Shown: positions 1 through 6,818 of the stretch, piece by piece
Layout: each line of letters starts with the position of its first letter
Position numbering within the stretch: position 1 is the stretch's first letter
Origin: JANNSW01 sp031431235
GTDB taxonomy: Bacteria > Pseudomonadota > Alphaproteobacteria > Rhizobiales > Hyphomicrobiaceae
Assembly (NCBI GenBank): GCA_031431235.1
Contig: JANPDA010000474.1
Coordinates: 1-12,525 of the forward strand
Direction of reading: 5' to 3'
DNA length: 12,525 bases
The notes under the pieces: model-generated
The model's input: only the letters and a program-made list of their open reading frames with translations
Database searches by the model: none
Told to the model about the DNA's origin: nothing
Position numbers and translations under genes: made by a program

Positions 1-3
1 CAC

Positions 4-387
4 TCAGGCTCCTGCGGCTCTGGTCTGCCGTGAGCCAGGTCTGGCAACAGTCGATTGGGCGAGCAGCCTCGATACCGTCGCTGGATGCACCTTGAAGAGG
101 CGTGCCACATCGGCGGCCGACTTCTGGCCGGACCCGATCATCTGGATGGCCTCTTGGCGCTGATCGGCCGTCAGCTTCGGCTTGCGGCCACCGGCGCGCC
201 CTTTGGCCCGGGCGGAAGCAAGCCCACTGCGCGTGCGCTCGCGGATCATGGCACGCTCGAACTCGGCGAAGGCGCCGAGCATCTGTATCATCATGCGGCC
301 GGCGGGAATAGTGGTGTCGACCGCCTCGGTCACCGAGCGGAACCCCGCTCCGGCGGCGCTCCGGCTGCACATCGGCCTCGAGGACAC
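4..387 (-). pseudogene. Serine recombinase (resolvase/invertase family), N-terminally truncated
   Basis: The frame matches the C-terminal two thirds of a Tn3/Hin-type serine recombinase. From about residue 12 it reads AGAGFRSVTEAVDTT, then PAGRMMIQMLGAFAEFERAMI and RERTRSGLASARAKGR, the end of the catalytic domain and the long dimer helix. A C-terminal helix-turn-helix follows (about residues 72-110, with ADVARLFKVHPATVSRLL). Full-length relatives are about 180-200 aa and start with a YxRVST motif carrying the nucleophilic serine. That part, roughly the first 80-90 residues, is absent, and the first ~11 codons here are simply the reverse complement of a neighbouring gene remnant. It should therefore have no strand-exchange activity, although the DNA-binding half could still fold. 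The frame is otherwise clean up to the TGA, so the truncation may be fairly recent. Family assignment is confident; loss of function is inferred from the missing domain. Confidence 0.85.
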
Positions 388-445
388 CGCCGACCTGCAG
401 GCCGATCTGGCGGCCGGATTCGAGCGGATGCGGGCAGCGGGATGA
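356..445 (+). pseudogene. C-terminal remnant of a cystathionine beta-lyase-like PLP enzyme
   Basis: In the plus frame ending at TGA 443-445, the last ~29 codons read LRLHIGLEDTADLQADL followed by AAGFERMRAAG. An R(L/V)HIGLED..DL..DL..GF tail is typical of the extreme C-terminus of Cys/Met-metabolism PLP enzymes (cystathionine beta-lyase MetC, and the related gamma-synthases). Upstream of about 356 the frame continues only through the antisense of the recombinase gene, so the PLP-binding body (about 360 residues) is missing. The remnant is too short for any activity. I infer that a deletion or insertion event joined this tail to the truncated recombinase. An assignment to metC rather than another member of the fold family is tentative. 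Confidence 0.6.
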
Positions 446-757
446 TCCGGCCTGGTAATCTCCCAGTCGAGGGACGGCCTCGATCAGGCAATACTGCGCA
501 ACATCGGGACCGGCGCAGGCGCAGCCTCGAAAAAATAGGGCGGCCGAACAGCCGCCCAGTTCGACCCTAGGAAAGAACAAACAAGAGACCGAGGCCGCAC
601 ACGAGGCGCGGCGGCGACGCCCGCTGGTCTGTTGGGAGAACAAATAAGCGCCAGGTCTTGCCGAAACGTTAATACCGGCAATGACATACGCATCAGTCTT
701 GATCGATCATTAACTCGGATTCTCCTCGATCGGCCGGGATGAGGCGATGGGTGCTGC
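446..757. other. Intergenic region with minus-strand terminator; possible 3'UTR or small RNA
   Basis: There is no convincing protein gene in these 312 bases. The stretch between the stop codon of the peptidase-like gene (758, minus strand) and the intrinsic terminator at 530-557 is about 200 bases. It is either an unusually long 3' untranslated region or a separate minus-strand small RNA. The minus-strand frame open here (693 down to 484) runs straight through the terminator stem, which argues against translation. I do not recognise a known RNA family such as 6S, SRP RNA or tmRNA. Confidence 0.35.
530..557 (-). terminator. Intrinsic (Rho-independent) terminator, minus strand
   Basis: A perfect 7-bp GC-only stem (GGGCGGC at 538-544 with GCCGCCC at 551-557) closes a 6-base loop (545-550). 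Read on the minus strand the hairpin is followed by TATTTTTT (complement of 537-530), the standard intrinsic terminator layout. On the plus strand no T-run follows, so it acts in one direction only. The nearest upstream minus-strand gene is the peptidase-like CDS ending at 758. Confidence 0.75.
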
Positions 758-1243
758 TCACACGCTCGAGACGCCGAACACCTCCATGATCCGCGTGCCC
801 TTGTGGGGGCCATCGACGGCGAAGATCCATTTTCCGCCGGTGAAGGTATCGCAGAGCTTGGCGCCCTTGATCAGGATCCAGTGCCCCTGCTTGCCGCGAT
901 GGACGGCCAGAATGTAGTGCTGGAAGGTGCTGCGCGGCCGGCGCAGCCATTCCGCGACCGACGGCCGCTCCCCCCGCTCCAGATGCAGGTACCGCGCCCT
1001 GGGCACCATCCGATAGCCGAACACGGCAAGCGCCGCGCCGACCTCCTCCGCCGTCGTGCCCTCGATGATGCGGCGCGCCTCCTCGGGGTCCGCGCGGTGA
1101 TCGTGGATGGCCGCCTCGATCCGGCTCACGGAAAATCCGGTGATCGCGGAAATGACGGTCGGGCCGCAATAGGCCGTGCGGCCGGTGTCGTTCCTCGCCT
1201 GATTGAGGGTCGGTGTCAGGGGAAGGGCCAAGCGACTCTCCAT
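758..1243 (-). CDS. Small papain-like (C39-like) cysteine peptidase homologue, hypothetical
   Basis: This is a 161-residue protein counted from ATG at 1243; the open frame extends to a TTG at 1273, which is less likely. Near the N-terminus it has NDTGRTAYCGPTVISAITG (Cys26 followed by Gly-Pro, at the start of a helix). Near the C-terminus it has QGHWILIKG (His121), followed by Asp132 in a short beta segment. Cys-Gly-Pro-Thr on a helix, then a distant His in an H-hydrophobic strand, then Asp about 11 residues later, is the order seen in papain-fold peptidases such as bacteriocin-processing C39. The spacing and length also fit the many uncharacterised phage and bacterial papain-like proteins. 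No signal peptide or membrane segment is visible, so it is probably cytoplasmic. It stands alone, divergent from ppk, with no ABC transporter or precursor peptide beside it, so the substrate is unknown. No strong Shine-Dalgarno is seen. Coding status is fairly sure, peptidase function is inference. Confidence 0.7.
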   Translation of the reverse strand: MESRLALPLTPTLNQARNDTGRTAYCGPTVISAITGFSVSRIEAAIHDHRADPEEARRIIEGTTAEEVGAALAVFGYRMVPRARYLHLERGERPSVAEWLRRPRSTFQHYILAVHRGKQGHWILIKGAKLCDTFTGGKWIFAVDGPHKGTRIMEVFGVSSV

Positions 1244-1370
1244 TGTGCAATACGTAGTGGCGCTTGCCAGCAATCGCCAACAATGGTTGACGATCTGCTA
1301 ACGAAGGCGAGGAGCGGCGCGAACAATCAGCCCCGCTCTTGCAACGAGCCAAGCGAGCGGAGCCCATGTC

Positions 1371-3587
1371 ATGAAGGACACCAAGCCGCGAGAGCCCTCG
1401 CCCAAGGCGCGACGGCCGGTCGAGGTGCCCGAGAGCGATCTCGCCCGCGCCGCCGACCGGTTCTACAATCGCGAGTTGTCCTGGTTGCAATTCAACCATC
1501 GCGTGCTCGAGGAGGCCGCCAACGGCCATCATCCGTTGCTCGAGCGGTTGCGCTTCCTATCGATCTCGGCTTCCAATCTGGACGAGTTCTTCATGGTGCG
1601 CGTCTCGGGCGTCTACGAGCAGATGCATGCGCGCATCGACATCCGCAGTGACGACGGACGCACACCTGCCGAGCAGGTCGAGCGCATCAACGAGGCGGTC
1701 GCCAGATTGACGGGCGACCAACAATTGCTGTGGTCGCAGCTGCGCGACGAGCTGAAGACCGCTGGCATCGAGATCCTGGAAGCCAACGACCTCTCGGCCG
1801 ATGACCATGGCTTTCTCGAGCAGACCTTCATGGCAGAGCTGTTCTCGCTTCTGACCCCGATCGCGATCGATCCCTCCCACCCATTGCCGTTCATCCCCTC
1901 GCTCGGCTTCACGATCGTGCTCGATCTGCTCAGGCCATCCGACGGCCGGCAGATGCATGCGCTGTTGCCGGTGCCCCAGCGCACGAGCCGCTTCATCCGC
2001 CTGCCGGAGCCGGCTGGCGGCACGGACAAGCCAGTGCGGGCGCGCTTCATCCGGATCGAAACCGTGCTCGGCCTATTCATCTCACGCCTCTTCCACGGCT
2101 TCAGGGCGCTCGGCATGGGCGCATTCCGGGTGCTGCGCGACAGCGATTTCGAGGTGAATGAGGAGGCCGAGGACCTGATCGGCAAGATCGAGGACGCTGC
2201 CCACGACCGCCGGCGCCGCGGCATGGTCATCCGGATCGAGGTCGATGCCGCCATGTCGGAGCGCCTCGTCGAGTTCGTGCGCCGCGAGCTCGATGTCGAT
2301 CCTTCCCAGATCTTCCGCAAGGAGGGGATGCTCGGCCTCGTCGATACCCGCGAGCTGATCCTGCCGGAGTGGCGCGATCTGCTGTTCCCGCCTTTCGAGA
2401 TCCGCTTCCCCGAGCGCATTCGCGATTCCGGCGGCGACTGCTTCGCGGCAATCCGCGCCAAGGATATCGTCGTGCATCACCCCTATGAAGCCTTCGACGT
2501 GGTGGTGCAATTCCTCAAGCAGGCCGTCGCCGATCCCAATGTCGTCGCCATCAAGTGGACGCTCTACCGCACCAGCAAGGACAGCCCGATCGTACAGCTG
2601 CTGAAGGAGGCGATCGACGCAGGCAAAGCCGTTACCGCCGTGGTCGAGATCAAGGCGCGTTTCGACGAGCTCGCCAACATCAGCTGGGCACGCGAGCTCG
2701 AGGACGCCGGCGTCCATGTCGTCTATGGCGTGATGGAGCTGAAAACCCACGCCAAGCTCGCCCTCGTCGTCCGCCGCGAGGCCGGCAGCCTCGTCACCTA
2801 CTGCCACCTCGGCACCGGCAATTATCATCCCCAGACGGCGCGCATCTATACCGACCTCTCCTTCTTCACCGCCGATCCCGAGATCGGCCAGGACGTGGCA
2901 CGTGTTTTCAACTTCATCACGGGCTACGGCGAGCCCGCGGGATTGATGTCGCTCGCCGCGTCGCCGGGGGGAATCCGCGAGCGTATCACCGGCCATATCC
3001 AGCAGGAGATCGCCCACGCCAAGGCCGGCCGGCCGGCTGCGATCTGGTGGAAGCTCAACTCGCTCGTCGATGCGCGCATCATCGACGCACTCTACGAGGC
3101 GAGCCAGGCCGGCGTGCAGATCGAACTGGTGGTGCGCGGCATCTGCTGCCTCAGGCCCGGCATCAAGGGGCTGTCGGACCACATCCGCGTCAAGAGCATC
3201 GTCGGCCGCTTTCTCGAGCACACGCGAATCTATTGCTTCGGCGCCGGGCACAAGCTGCCCTCGCGGCACGCACTCGTCTATATCGCCTCCGCGGACATGA
3301 TGACCCGCAACCTCGACCGCCGGGTCGAAATCATGACGCCGATCCGCAATCCGACCGTTCACGAGCAGATTCTGGATCAGATCATGGTCGCCAACCTGAA
3401 GGACAACGAGCAGAGTTGGCGCATCGGCTCGGATGGCACGTCCGAGCGCGTGGTACCTGGGAAGGGCGAGGCCGCCTTCAACGCCCACGAATACTTCATG
3501 CGCAATCCGAGCTTGTCGGGCCGGGGGGGCGCACTGAAACACAACTCGCCTCCTCGCGTCAGCATTGCAGCCACAGGCACCAGTTGA
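1371..3587 (+). CDS. ppk: Polyphosphate kinase PPK1
   Basis: PPK1 reversibly transfers the gamma-phosphate of ATP to inorganic polyphosphate, through a phosphohistidine intermediate, at the inner membrane or in polyphosphate granules. The 738-residue length is normal. The N-domain starts with FYNRELSWLQFNHRVLEEA and SISASNLDEFFMVRVSG (about residues 32-83). The catalytic phospholipase-D-like domains carry VVAIKWTLYRTS, then MELKTHAKLALV with His460, and later GRFLEHTRIY with His617, followed by MMTRNLDRRVE. The 157-residue spacing of the two histidines matches His435 and His592 of E. coli PPK, so the autophosphorylation site should be His460. ATG at 1371 is supported by GGAG about 9 bases upstream. 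ppx follows immediately in the same direction, so the two probably form an operon. I see no obvious Pho box upstream. Confidence 0.97.
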   Translation: MKDTKPREPSPKARRPVEVPESDLARAADRFYNRELSWLQFNHRVLEEAANGHHPLLERLRFLSISASNLDEFFMVRVSGVYEQMHARIDIRSDDGRTPAEQVERINEAVARLTGDQQLLWSQLRDELKTAGIEILEANDLSADDHGFLEQTFMAELFSLLTPIAIDPSHPLPFIPSLGFTIVLDLLRPSDGRQMHALLPVPQRTSRFIRLPEPAGGTDKPVRARFIRIETVLGLFISRLFHGFRALGMGAFRVLRDSDFEVNEEAEDLIGKIEDAAHDRRRRGMVIRIEVDAAMSERLVEFVRRELDVDPSQIFRKEGMLGLVDTRELILPEWRDLLFPPFEIRFPERIRDSGGDCFAAIRAKDIVVHHPYEAFDVVVQFLKQAVADPNVVAIKWTLYRTSKDSPIVQLLKEAIDAGKAVTAVVEIKARFDELANISWARELEDAGVHVVYGVMELKTHAKLALVVRREAGSLVTYCHLGTGNYHPQTARIYTDLSFFTADPEIGQDVARVFNFITGYGEPAGLMSLAASPGGIRERITGHIQQEIAHAKAGRPAAIWWKLNSLVDARIIDALYEASQAGVQIELVVRGICCLRPGIKGLSDHIRVKSIVGRFLEHTRIYCFGAGHKLPSRHALVYIASADMMTRNLDRRVEIMTPIRNPTVHEQILDQIMVANLKDNEQSWRIGSDGTSERVVPGKGEAAFNAHEYFMRNPSLSGRGGALKHNSPPRVSIAATGTS

Positions 3588-3597
3588 GGTGGCGGAC

Positions 3598-5136
3598 GTG
3601 ACGGTGCAATCGCCGAGCGGCCCCCAGTCGAACCCGAAGGCGCAAGGTCGCCTACTCGGCCGGCCTCCGGTAGCGGTGATCGACATCGGGTCGAACTCCG
3701 TCCGCCTCGTCGTCTACGAGGGCGCAGCGCGCAGCCCGACGCCGCTCTTCAACGAAAAGGTGCTGTGCGGTCTGGGCCGGTCGGTCGCCGCAACCGGGCG
3801 CCTGGAAGGAGAAGCCGTCACCCGCACGCTCGCGGCGCTACCACGCTTCAGCGCTATCATCCGCCAGCTCGGCGCCGGTAAACCCTGGATCCTGGCGACG
3901 GCGGCCGTGCGCGATGCCCAGAACGGCAAGGACTTCGTCGAGGAGATCGAGCGGGTTTGCGGCGCCAAGGTCTTGCTGGTGTCGGGACGGCGTGAGGCCG
4001 AGCTGGCTGCGGCCGGCATCTGCTCGGGATTCCACACGCCCGACGGCATCGTCGGCGATCTCGGCGGCGGCAGCCTGGAGCTGATCGACCTCGCGGCAGG
4101 AAGCATGCGCGAGGCTACGACGCTCGGCCTCGGGGGCTTGCAACTGCTGCAGCGCTCGAGTGGCAACCTGGTGCGCGGCGACAAGCTGATCGGGGAGGAT
4201 TTCGCCAGCGTCCCCTGGCTCGCGCGCGGAACGGGTCGGACGTTCTTTGCCGTCGGCGGCACCTGGCGCAACATGGCCAAGCTCCACATGCGGCAGACGA
4301 GCTATCCCATGAACGAGGTGCATGGCTATCGGCTCGCGCCCGAGGTGCTGACCCGCTTCTGCGACCGGCTGGTGCAAGGCCGCAAGGTTCCCGGCCTGGA
4401 ATTCCTCCCCCCGCAGCGCCGCGAAGTGCTGCCCGCGGGCGCCCTCGTCATGCAGCGTGCCATCGAGATCCTCCGCCCGAGCGAGATCGTGTTCTCGCTC
4501 TATGGCATCCGCGAGGGCTTGCTCTACACCTTGCTGCCGGCCGCCGAGCGCCGGCGCGACGCGCTCATCGCCTTCTGCGAGGACATTGCCACGCTGCGGT
4601 CGCGCTCGCCCGAGCATGCCCGCGAGCTGTGTGCCTGGACCGACCGGATCTTCATGGCGCCGGGTCCCGAGGAGTCGCCGGAGGAGCGCCGGCTGCGCCA
4701 CGCGGTCTGCCTCATCTCCGACATCGCCTGGCGCGCGCAGCCCGACTATCGCGGCGCCCAGAGCCTCAACATCATTGCCCATGGCGCACTCTCGGCCATC
4801 GACCATCCGGGCCGGATCTTCCTCGCTCTCAGTGTATTCTTCCGCCACACCGGCGGGGCCAAGGAGGATCTGAGCGAGAAATTGCTGGCGCTCGTCAGCA
4901 AGCAGCAGTTGAAGCGCGCGCGGCTGCTCGGCGCGGCACTGCGTGCGATCCATATGCTCGCGGTCGGCATGCCCGGCATCATCGGGCGAACACCGGTCAG
5001 CTACGAGGGCAATCGCATGGTCTTGAGCATTCCCGCCGACCTGGCGAGCCTGGATGGCGAGCGCTTGCGCAAGCGCTATGCCGTGTTCGCCGCGCTGGCC
5101 GGCTGCAAGCCCGAGATCAGGATCGCAAAGGGGTGA
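3598..5136 (+). CDS. ppx: Exopolyphosphatase, Ppx/GppA family
   Basis: The protein releases orthophosphate processively from polyphosphate ends (Ppx) and may also hydrolyse pppGpp (GppA), which sequence alone does not separate. It has the actin-like/ASKHA fold: first phosphate loop VIDIGSNSVRLVVYE (about residues 27-41 from GTG 3598), ATAAVRDAQNG, the SGRREAEL segment that holds the family's conserved catalytic glutamate, the second loop GDLGGGSLEL, and FAVGGTWRNMAKL. A C-terminal HD-like region of about 200 residues follows, as in long Ppx proteins; total length is about 512 aa. Start choice: the open frame reaches a TTG at 3565 inside ppk, but GTG 3598 has GAGG about 8 bases upstream and lies 10 bases past the ppk stop (GTG 3589 is also possible). 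The tight spacing implies co-transcription and perhaps translational coupling with ppk. Confidence 0.95.
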   Translation: MTVQSPSGPQSNPKAQGRLLGRPPVAVIDIGSNSVRLVVYEGAARSPTPLFNEKVLCGLGRSVAATGRLEGEAVTRTLAALPRFSAIIRQLGAGKPWILATAAVRDAQNGKDFVEEIERVCGAKVLLVSGRREAELAAAGICSGFHTPDGIVGDLGGGSLELIDLAAGSMREATTLGLGGLQLLQRSSGNLVRGDKLIGEDFASVPWLARGTGRTFFAVGGTWRNMAKLHMRQTSYPMNEVHGYRLAPEVLTRFCDRLVQGRKVPGLEFLPPQRREVLPAGALVMQRAIEILRPSEIVFSLYGIREGLLYTLLPAAERRRDALIAFCEDIATLRSRSPEHARELCAWTDRIFMAPGPEESPEERRLRHAVCLISDIAWRAQPDYRGAQSLNIIAHGALSAIDHPGRIFLALSVFFRHTGGAKEDLSEKLLALVSKQQLKRARLLGAALRAIHMLAVGMPGIIGRTPVSYEGNRMVLSIPADLASLDGERLRKRYAVFAALAGCKPEIRIAKG

Positions 5137-5164
5137 TACCAAAACCCAGAAAGAATGCCCGTTA

Positions 5165-5280
5165 CCGCCTCACCCCTCTTCCGGCGCGTCTCGCCGAAGG
5201 CGAGTCTACGACTCGTCGTGCCGTAGCCGCGCCTACGGCACGACGTGGGAGAGGGTGGCCTGAAAGGCCGGGTGGGGGGG
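5165..5280. repeat. Mosaic palindromic repeat with a 13-bp perfect hairpin
   Basis: The core is a perfect 13-bp inverted repeat (CGTCGTGCCGTAG at 5214-5226, CTACGGCACGACG at 5233-5245) with a 6-base loop. To its left lies a second hairpin, CTCGCC-GAA-GGCGAG, near 5190-5204. The outer flanks are CCTCACCCCTCTTCC and GGGAGAGGGTGGCC, roughly complementary, and then GGCC-TGAAA-GGCC. Flanks of CCCTCACCC/GGGAGAGGG type with a variable palindromic core are familiar as dispersed extragenic repeats in Rhizobiales genomes. Lying 30-110 bases after the ppx stop, it may also act as a transcript 3'-end stabiliser, although no T-run follows. Copy number cannot be judged from this window. Confidence 0.65.
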
Positions 5281-5369
5281 CGCATGAGTCGAAGTTTTTG
5301 CTGCTTGGTATGAGTTGCGAATTGCCACTTCGATGACGCCTCCAGCTCCGGCCAATCGATTCCTCGTAG

Positions 5370-5396
5370 GTTGGGTCGTGCCCTTCGAGACCCAAC
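5370..5396. repeat. Short inverted repeat GTTGGGTC/GACCCAAC
   Basis: A perfect 8-bp stem (5370-5377 with 5389-5396) encloses an 11-base loop. The setting, GTAGGTTGGGTC...GACCCAACGTC, resembles small dispersed palindromes of the TAGGTTGGGT...ACCCAAC type found between genes in many proteobacteria. It is not followed by T residues, so a terminator role is doubtful. Confidence 0.5.
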
Positions 5397-5419
5397 GTCA
5401 AGAATCAAGGACAGTATGG

Positions 5420-5543
5420 AAAACCGGGGACAGCATTCCTGCATCCCTGTTGTTCTTCTCCGGAATGCCGATGCACGGTAGGCGGAACATCGCGGGAAGG
5501 CGGGCTGGCGGGACCGAGAAATAGGTATGCTGTCCCCGGTTTT
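5420..5543. mobile_element. MITE-like element with perfect 17-bp terminal inverted repeats
   Basis: The 17 bases AAAACCGGGGACAGCAT (5420-5436) recur exactly as the reverse complement at 5527-5543, bounding a 124-base unit. The match stops abruptly at both ends on both sides, as expected for true termini. The inside is too short for a transposase; a minus-strand frame crosses it (PPARLPAMFRLPCIGIP) but has no recognisable domain. Sequences of the GGGGACAG(C/T)AT type commonly border IS200-like/REP-associated tyrosine transposase genes, so this could be an internally deleted or non-autonomous relative; that link is inference from memory. No obvious target-site duplication is present (only a shared GG). 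Confidence 0.6.
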
Positions 5544-5739
5544 GGACGCGATTTGCCGGCGGCGGGACAGGACGGTCATGACCCTGAGCCGTCGCTGCTT
5601 GCATCGTGGTTAACTATGCTGCCACATCCCGTGTGGCGGAACGAGCCACTTCATACTACCCTCGCCACGGAGTTCACGGTCCGTCCCGCCCGAGTGTTGC
5701 GGCACTCCTGGCGTGACGGCTCTTCCCGAGGTGATGACG

Positions 5740-6681
5740 ATGGCGAAGAAGACCGGCGGCCCAGGCAACGACAGAATCCGCGGCACGCTCGACGCCGACA
5801 CGCTGCTCGGCCTGGCCGGCAACGACACGATCTCAGGCTCCGAGGGCAACGATACCCTGAACGGCGGGTCCGGCAACGACCAGCTCTCCGGCAACAATGG
5901 CAACGACCGTCTGAGCGGCAAGACCGGCAGCGATTCCTTGAAAGGGGGCCGCGGCGACGACCAGCTGTCAGGCGGCTCCGACAACGACACGCTCGCGGGC
6001 GGCGCCGGGGCCGACACGATCAACGGTGGCAGCGGAACCGATGTGGCAAGCTACGCGAGCTCGTCCGCCGGCGTTACCGTCGGCCTCGTGTCCGGTGGCG
6101 TGCCGACGGGGGGAGATGCCCAGGGCGACGTCTTGCGCAATATCGATGGGCTGATCGGCTCGGCCTTTGGCGACAATCTCGGTGGCGATGATCTCGCCAA
6201 TACGCTGTCCGGCGGAAAAGGGGCCGACAGCATTTTTGGGTTGGGTGGCAACGACACGATTTCCGGTGGCAGCGGTGACGACACCATCGCCGGCAACACC
6301 GGCCAGGATTTCATTGTCGGCGGCGGCGGCTTCGATCAGATTTTCGTCGGCGGCGACGCGGCCGCGGACCAGATCATGCTCCAGTTGGTCCAGGGCGCCG
6401 ACGGCATTGCCGGCTTCAGCGATGTGGTCGGCGACAAATTCGTGCTCAGGGGCAGCGACTTCGGCATCGGCGTCACGCTCGATTTCGACGAGCTCGTGGT
6501 CGGCACGGCGAGCCCGGGCAACGCCCGCAGCGTGATCTTCGTCGACCTGGACGGGGAGAGCGGCGGCGGCCCGATCACGATCTTCGCGATCCAAGGGGGC
6601 GGCGAGCAGACGGCCCTGGCCTTCCTGACCAATCCAAACGTGCAGCTCTTCGATACCAGCGACTTCATGGTCATTTTCTGA
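5740..6681 (+). CDS. RTX-type (hemolysin-type) calcium-binding repeat protein
   Basis: This 313-residue protein is made almost entirely of glycine/aspartate-rich nonapeptides of the GGxGxDxLx type. About ten lie in residues 6-104 (for example GLAGNDTIS, GSEGNDTLN, GGSGNDQLS) and about five in residues 158-201 (GGKGADSIF, GGSGDDTIA). Such repeats form Ca2+-binding parallel beta-rolls outside the cell. Between the blocks is the usual DVASYASSSAGVTVGL...GDAQGDVLRNIDGLIGSA linker. The C-terminal ~110 residues end in a hydrophobic tail (SDFMVIF), typical of type I secretion signals, and there is no N-terminal signal peptide, which also fits type I export. No enzymatic or toxin domain is visible, so its role (surface or biofilm protein, or a remnant of a larger protein) is open. 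ATG 5740 is chosen because GAGGTG ends 6 bases upstream; the open frame extends to GTG 5713. No type I transporter genes are adjacent. Confidence 0.9.
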   Translation: MAKKTGGPGNDRIRGTLDADTLLGLAGNDTISGSEGNDTLNGGSGNDQLSGNNGNDRLSGKTGSDSLKGGRGDDQLSGGSDNDTLAGGAGADTINGGSGTDVASYASSSAGVTVGLVSGGVPTGGDAQGDVLRNIDGLIGSAFGDNLGGDDLANTLSGGKGADSIFGLGGNDTISGGSGDDTIAGNTGQDFIVGGGGFDQIFVGGDAAADQIMLQLVQGADGIAGFSDVVGDKFVLRGSDFGIGVTLDFDELVVGTASPGNARSVIFVDLDGESGGGPITIFAIQGGGEQTALAFLTNPNVQLFDTSDFMVIF

Positions 6682-6818
6682 CGCTGGCGCTGCCCGTGTG
6701 CTGGCGTAGCCCGTGACCAGCAGCTTGCGCTGCCGGGCCGAGGAGCCCCATCGGGAGCTCGAGGCTTGGCACCAATCGCGGGGATCCGTCCCCGGTTCGG
6801 TCGAGCCAACCGCAAGCT

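Noticed and set aside
55..570. 171-codon plus-strand frame at the left end
   Set aside because: It is antisense to the recognisable recombinase fragment and then runs through the terminator hairpin; no domain seen.
538..570. tRNA T-arm-like GTTCGACC near the terminator
   Set aside because: No matching acceptor, D or anticodon arms can be drawn around it on either strand.
693..1532. 279-codon minus-strand frame overlapping the peptidase-like gene and the ppk start
   Set aside because: It is out of frame with the motif-bearing 758-1243 frame and shows no family features; low-complexity Arg/Gly composition marks a shadow.
2082..3686. 534-codon minus-strand frame opposite ppk
   Set aside because: It lies opposite unambiguous PPK1 coding sequence; length is explained by codon bias at high GC. 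The same applies to the minus frame 3838-5142 opposite ppx.
5398..5604. 68-codon minus-strand frame across the 124-base element
   Set aside because: A possible transposase remnant (PPARLP...GIP) but too short and degenerate to call; treated as part of the MITE-like element.
6779..6794. Hairpin CGGGGA-TCCG-TCCCCG between the convergent RTX and rimM genes
   Set aside because: A 6-bp stem without a T-run on either strand is weak; could be a terminator but is not separable from chance in this GC content.
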